NCBI RefSeq assembly: GCF_010119225.1
Contig: NZ_WNKF01000003.1
Location: 124,001 to 188,000, forward strand
Origin: Cyclobacterium roseum
GTDB taxonomy: Bacteria; Bacteroidota; Bacteroidia; Cytophagales; Cyclobacteriaceae
Length of the DNA: 64,000 bases
Direction of reading: 5' to 3'
Shown here one piece after another: positions 63,427 through 64,000 of this stretch; the stretch's first letter is position 1, and the number at the start of each line of letters is the position of its first letter. Made by a program: the position numbers and the translations under genes. Under the pieces are notes generated by a model. That model made no database searches. It was not told the origin of the DNA and was given only the letters and a program-made list of their open reading frames with translations.

Positions 63427-63681
63427 ATGAACGAAGTAATAGAAATAAAAATATTGGAAGATTACCGGATTTGGATGAAATTCAATGATGGGGAGCAGAA
63501 AACCATAAATTTCCGTTCCTACATTGGAAAAGGATTCACAGCAGAATTGCTTGATTGTAATAATTTTAAACAGGCGTTTATAGAATCCGGCGGCGGGATT
63601 GCATGGCCAAATGGTTATGATTTTTGCCCAAATTATTTAAAAGAATTAGCTGGTGAAAAAGAGCACGCTAAAAATAATTAA
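63427..63681 (+). CDS. DUF2442 small protein
   Basis: An 84-residue protein with the DUF2442 layout: IKILEDYRIWMKFNDGEQKTINFRSYIGKGF, then FKQAFIESGGGIAWPNGYDFCPNYL. The IAWPNGYD motif is the family hallmark. It follows the DUF4160 gene by 7 bases and is certainly co-transcribed. Family function is unknown; a role as partner or neutraliser of DUF4160 is an inference from the constant pairing. Confidence 0.9.
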   Translation: MNEVIEIKILEDYRIWMKFNDGEQKTINFRSYIGKGFTAELLDCNNFKQAFIESGGGIAWPNGYDFCPNYLKELAGEKEHAKNN

Positions 63682-63759
63682 AATTGATGATATGCCATTT
63701 TTTGCCCACTCAGGGAAGGACAGGGTTGTAAAATCCTAATGCCGATGCCTATAACCGTT

Positions 63760-63776
63760 GAGGTCTTCGAGACCTC
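63760..63776. repeat. 17-base perfect palindrome, possible dispersed repeat
   Basis: GAGGTCT, TCG, AGACCTC forms a 7-bp perfect stem. It stands near TCTCTGGCAATGACGCCATG at 63797-63816, whose reverse begins like the short palindromic repeats (GCGTCATTGC...) scattered in many genomes. No second copy is in the window, so this is only a suspicion. Confidence 0.35.
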
Positions 63777-63899
63777 GACGGATTCATTTCGTACTATCTC
63801 TGGCAATGACGCCATGTGACAGGATATTTATTGTCGACGAGGAATTTTTAAGCCCGCCATTTTTTTCGTATTTTTTCTATTTCAATCATCTTACGGCTC

Positions 63900-64000
63900 A
63901 TGAAGCAATTGTTGTTCTCCTTGGTTTTTCTGTTTTTGGCAGCTTGCGGATCCGACAATTCCTCCGGTGAGAACGGTCGAGCGCCGGATTTGAATGTTAC
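63900..64000 (+). CDS. Start of a lipoprotein gene, cut by the window edge
   Basis: An ATG at 63900 opens a frame that reads MKQLLFSLVFLFLAACGSD, a clear lipoprotein signal peptide with lipobox LAAC at residues 13-16. It continues as a Ser, Asn and Gly-rich linker to the end of the window. Only 33 codons are visible, so the product cannot be named. Confidence 0.75.
   Translation, partial: MKQLLFSLVFLFLAACGSDNSSGENGRAPDLNV

Noticed and set aside
63758-63970. A 70-codon plus-strand frame near the right edge
   Set aside because: It starts in the palindrome and overlaps the lipoprotein start at 63900, whose signal peptide in another frame is far more convincing.

Overview
The window looks like a chromosomal segment of a Bacteroidota bacterium, most likely Cytophagales and close to Cyclobacteriaceae. 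The grounds are a SusC/SusD pair, the gene order nusB - YtxH - DUF1573 - yajC - YbbR - coaE, an atpD-atpC pair apart from the rest of the ATP synthase, a short epsilon subunit, a long NusB, DUF4252 proteins behind an ECF sigma factor, a PorE-like OmpA lipoprotein, and Bacteroidota-type promoters (TTTG, about 19 bases, TAnnTTTG). No phage, insertion sequence, rRNA or CRISPR array was seen. Taxonomy is inferred from gene content only.

Layout. 1-8.6 kb (+): a catabolic cluster with a Tat-exported alkaline phosphatase, two sialidase-fold BNR proteins around a YdjC/ChbG-type deacetylase, a secreted propeller plus helical-barrel protein, and murQ. Two short coding-like remnants and one apparently frameshifted small gene lie in it. 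8.6-15.6 kb (-): atpDC, an NlpC/P60 lipoprotein and the coaE-to-nusB housekeeping run. 15.9-23.2 kb: an ABC half-exporter with a degenerate Walker B, a beta-barrel protein, a PLP acyltransferase-like enzyme, a dipeptide epimerase, a secreted M14 peptidase and a methyltransferase. With murQ, the epimerase and peptidase suggest murein-fragment salvage. 23.2-30 kb: radA, polA and small membrane or uncharacterised proteins. 30-32.5 kb: gltX, a small charged protein and an outer-membrane barrel.

32.5-35.7 kb (-) holds five genes that all overlap: a small membrane protein, a LolA-like protein, a YidD with a signal peptide, and two related TPR proteins sharing a C-terminal IPGxGxVYxxDWxxGL membrane motif. 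This is the strongest candidate for an undescribed envelope system. 36-40.4 kb: a SusCD pair with no nearby hydrolases. 40.7-46.3 kb: queG, ruvB, apbE, a ZIP transporter and a secreted metallophosphoesterase. 46.9-54.5 kb: an alpha/beta hydrolase; a translationally coupled pair of a GCS2-like ligase fused to CBS domains and an AspA/AstE-type deacylase; an SGNH hydrolase; a UbiA-like membrane protein with a methyltransferase; and a ceramidase-like protein.

54.5-60.5 kb (-): purM, a PorE-like OmpA lipoprotein, a conserved small protein, and a two-gene Fe-S electron-transfer unit divergent from tRNA-Phe, which has a textbook promoter and terminator. 60.9-62.9 kb (+): ECF sigma factor, membrane anti-sigma-like protein and two DUF4252 proteins. 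63.1-64 kb: a DUF4160/DUF2442 pair, a short palindromic repeat, and the start of a lipoprotein gene cut by the window edge.
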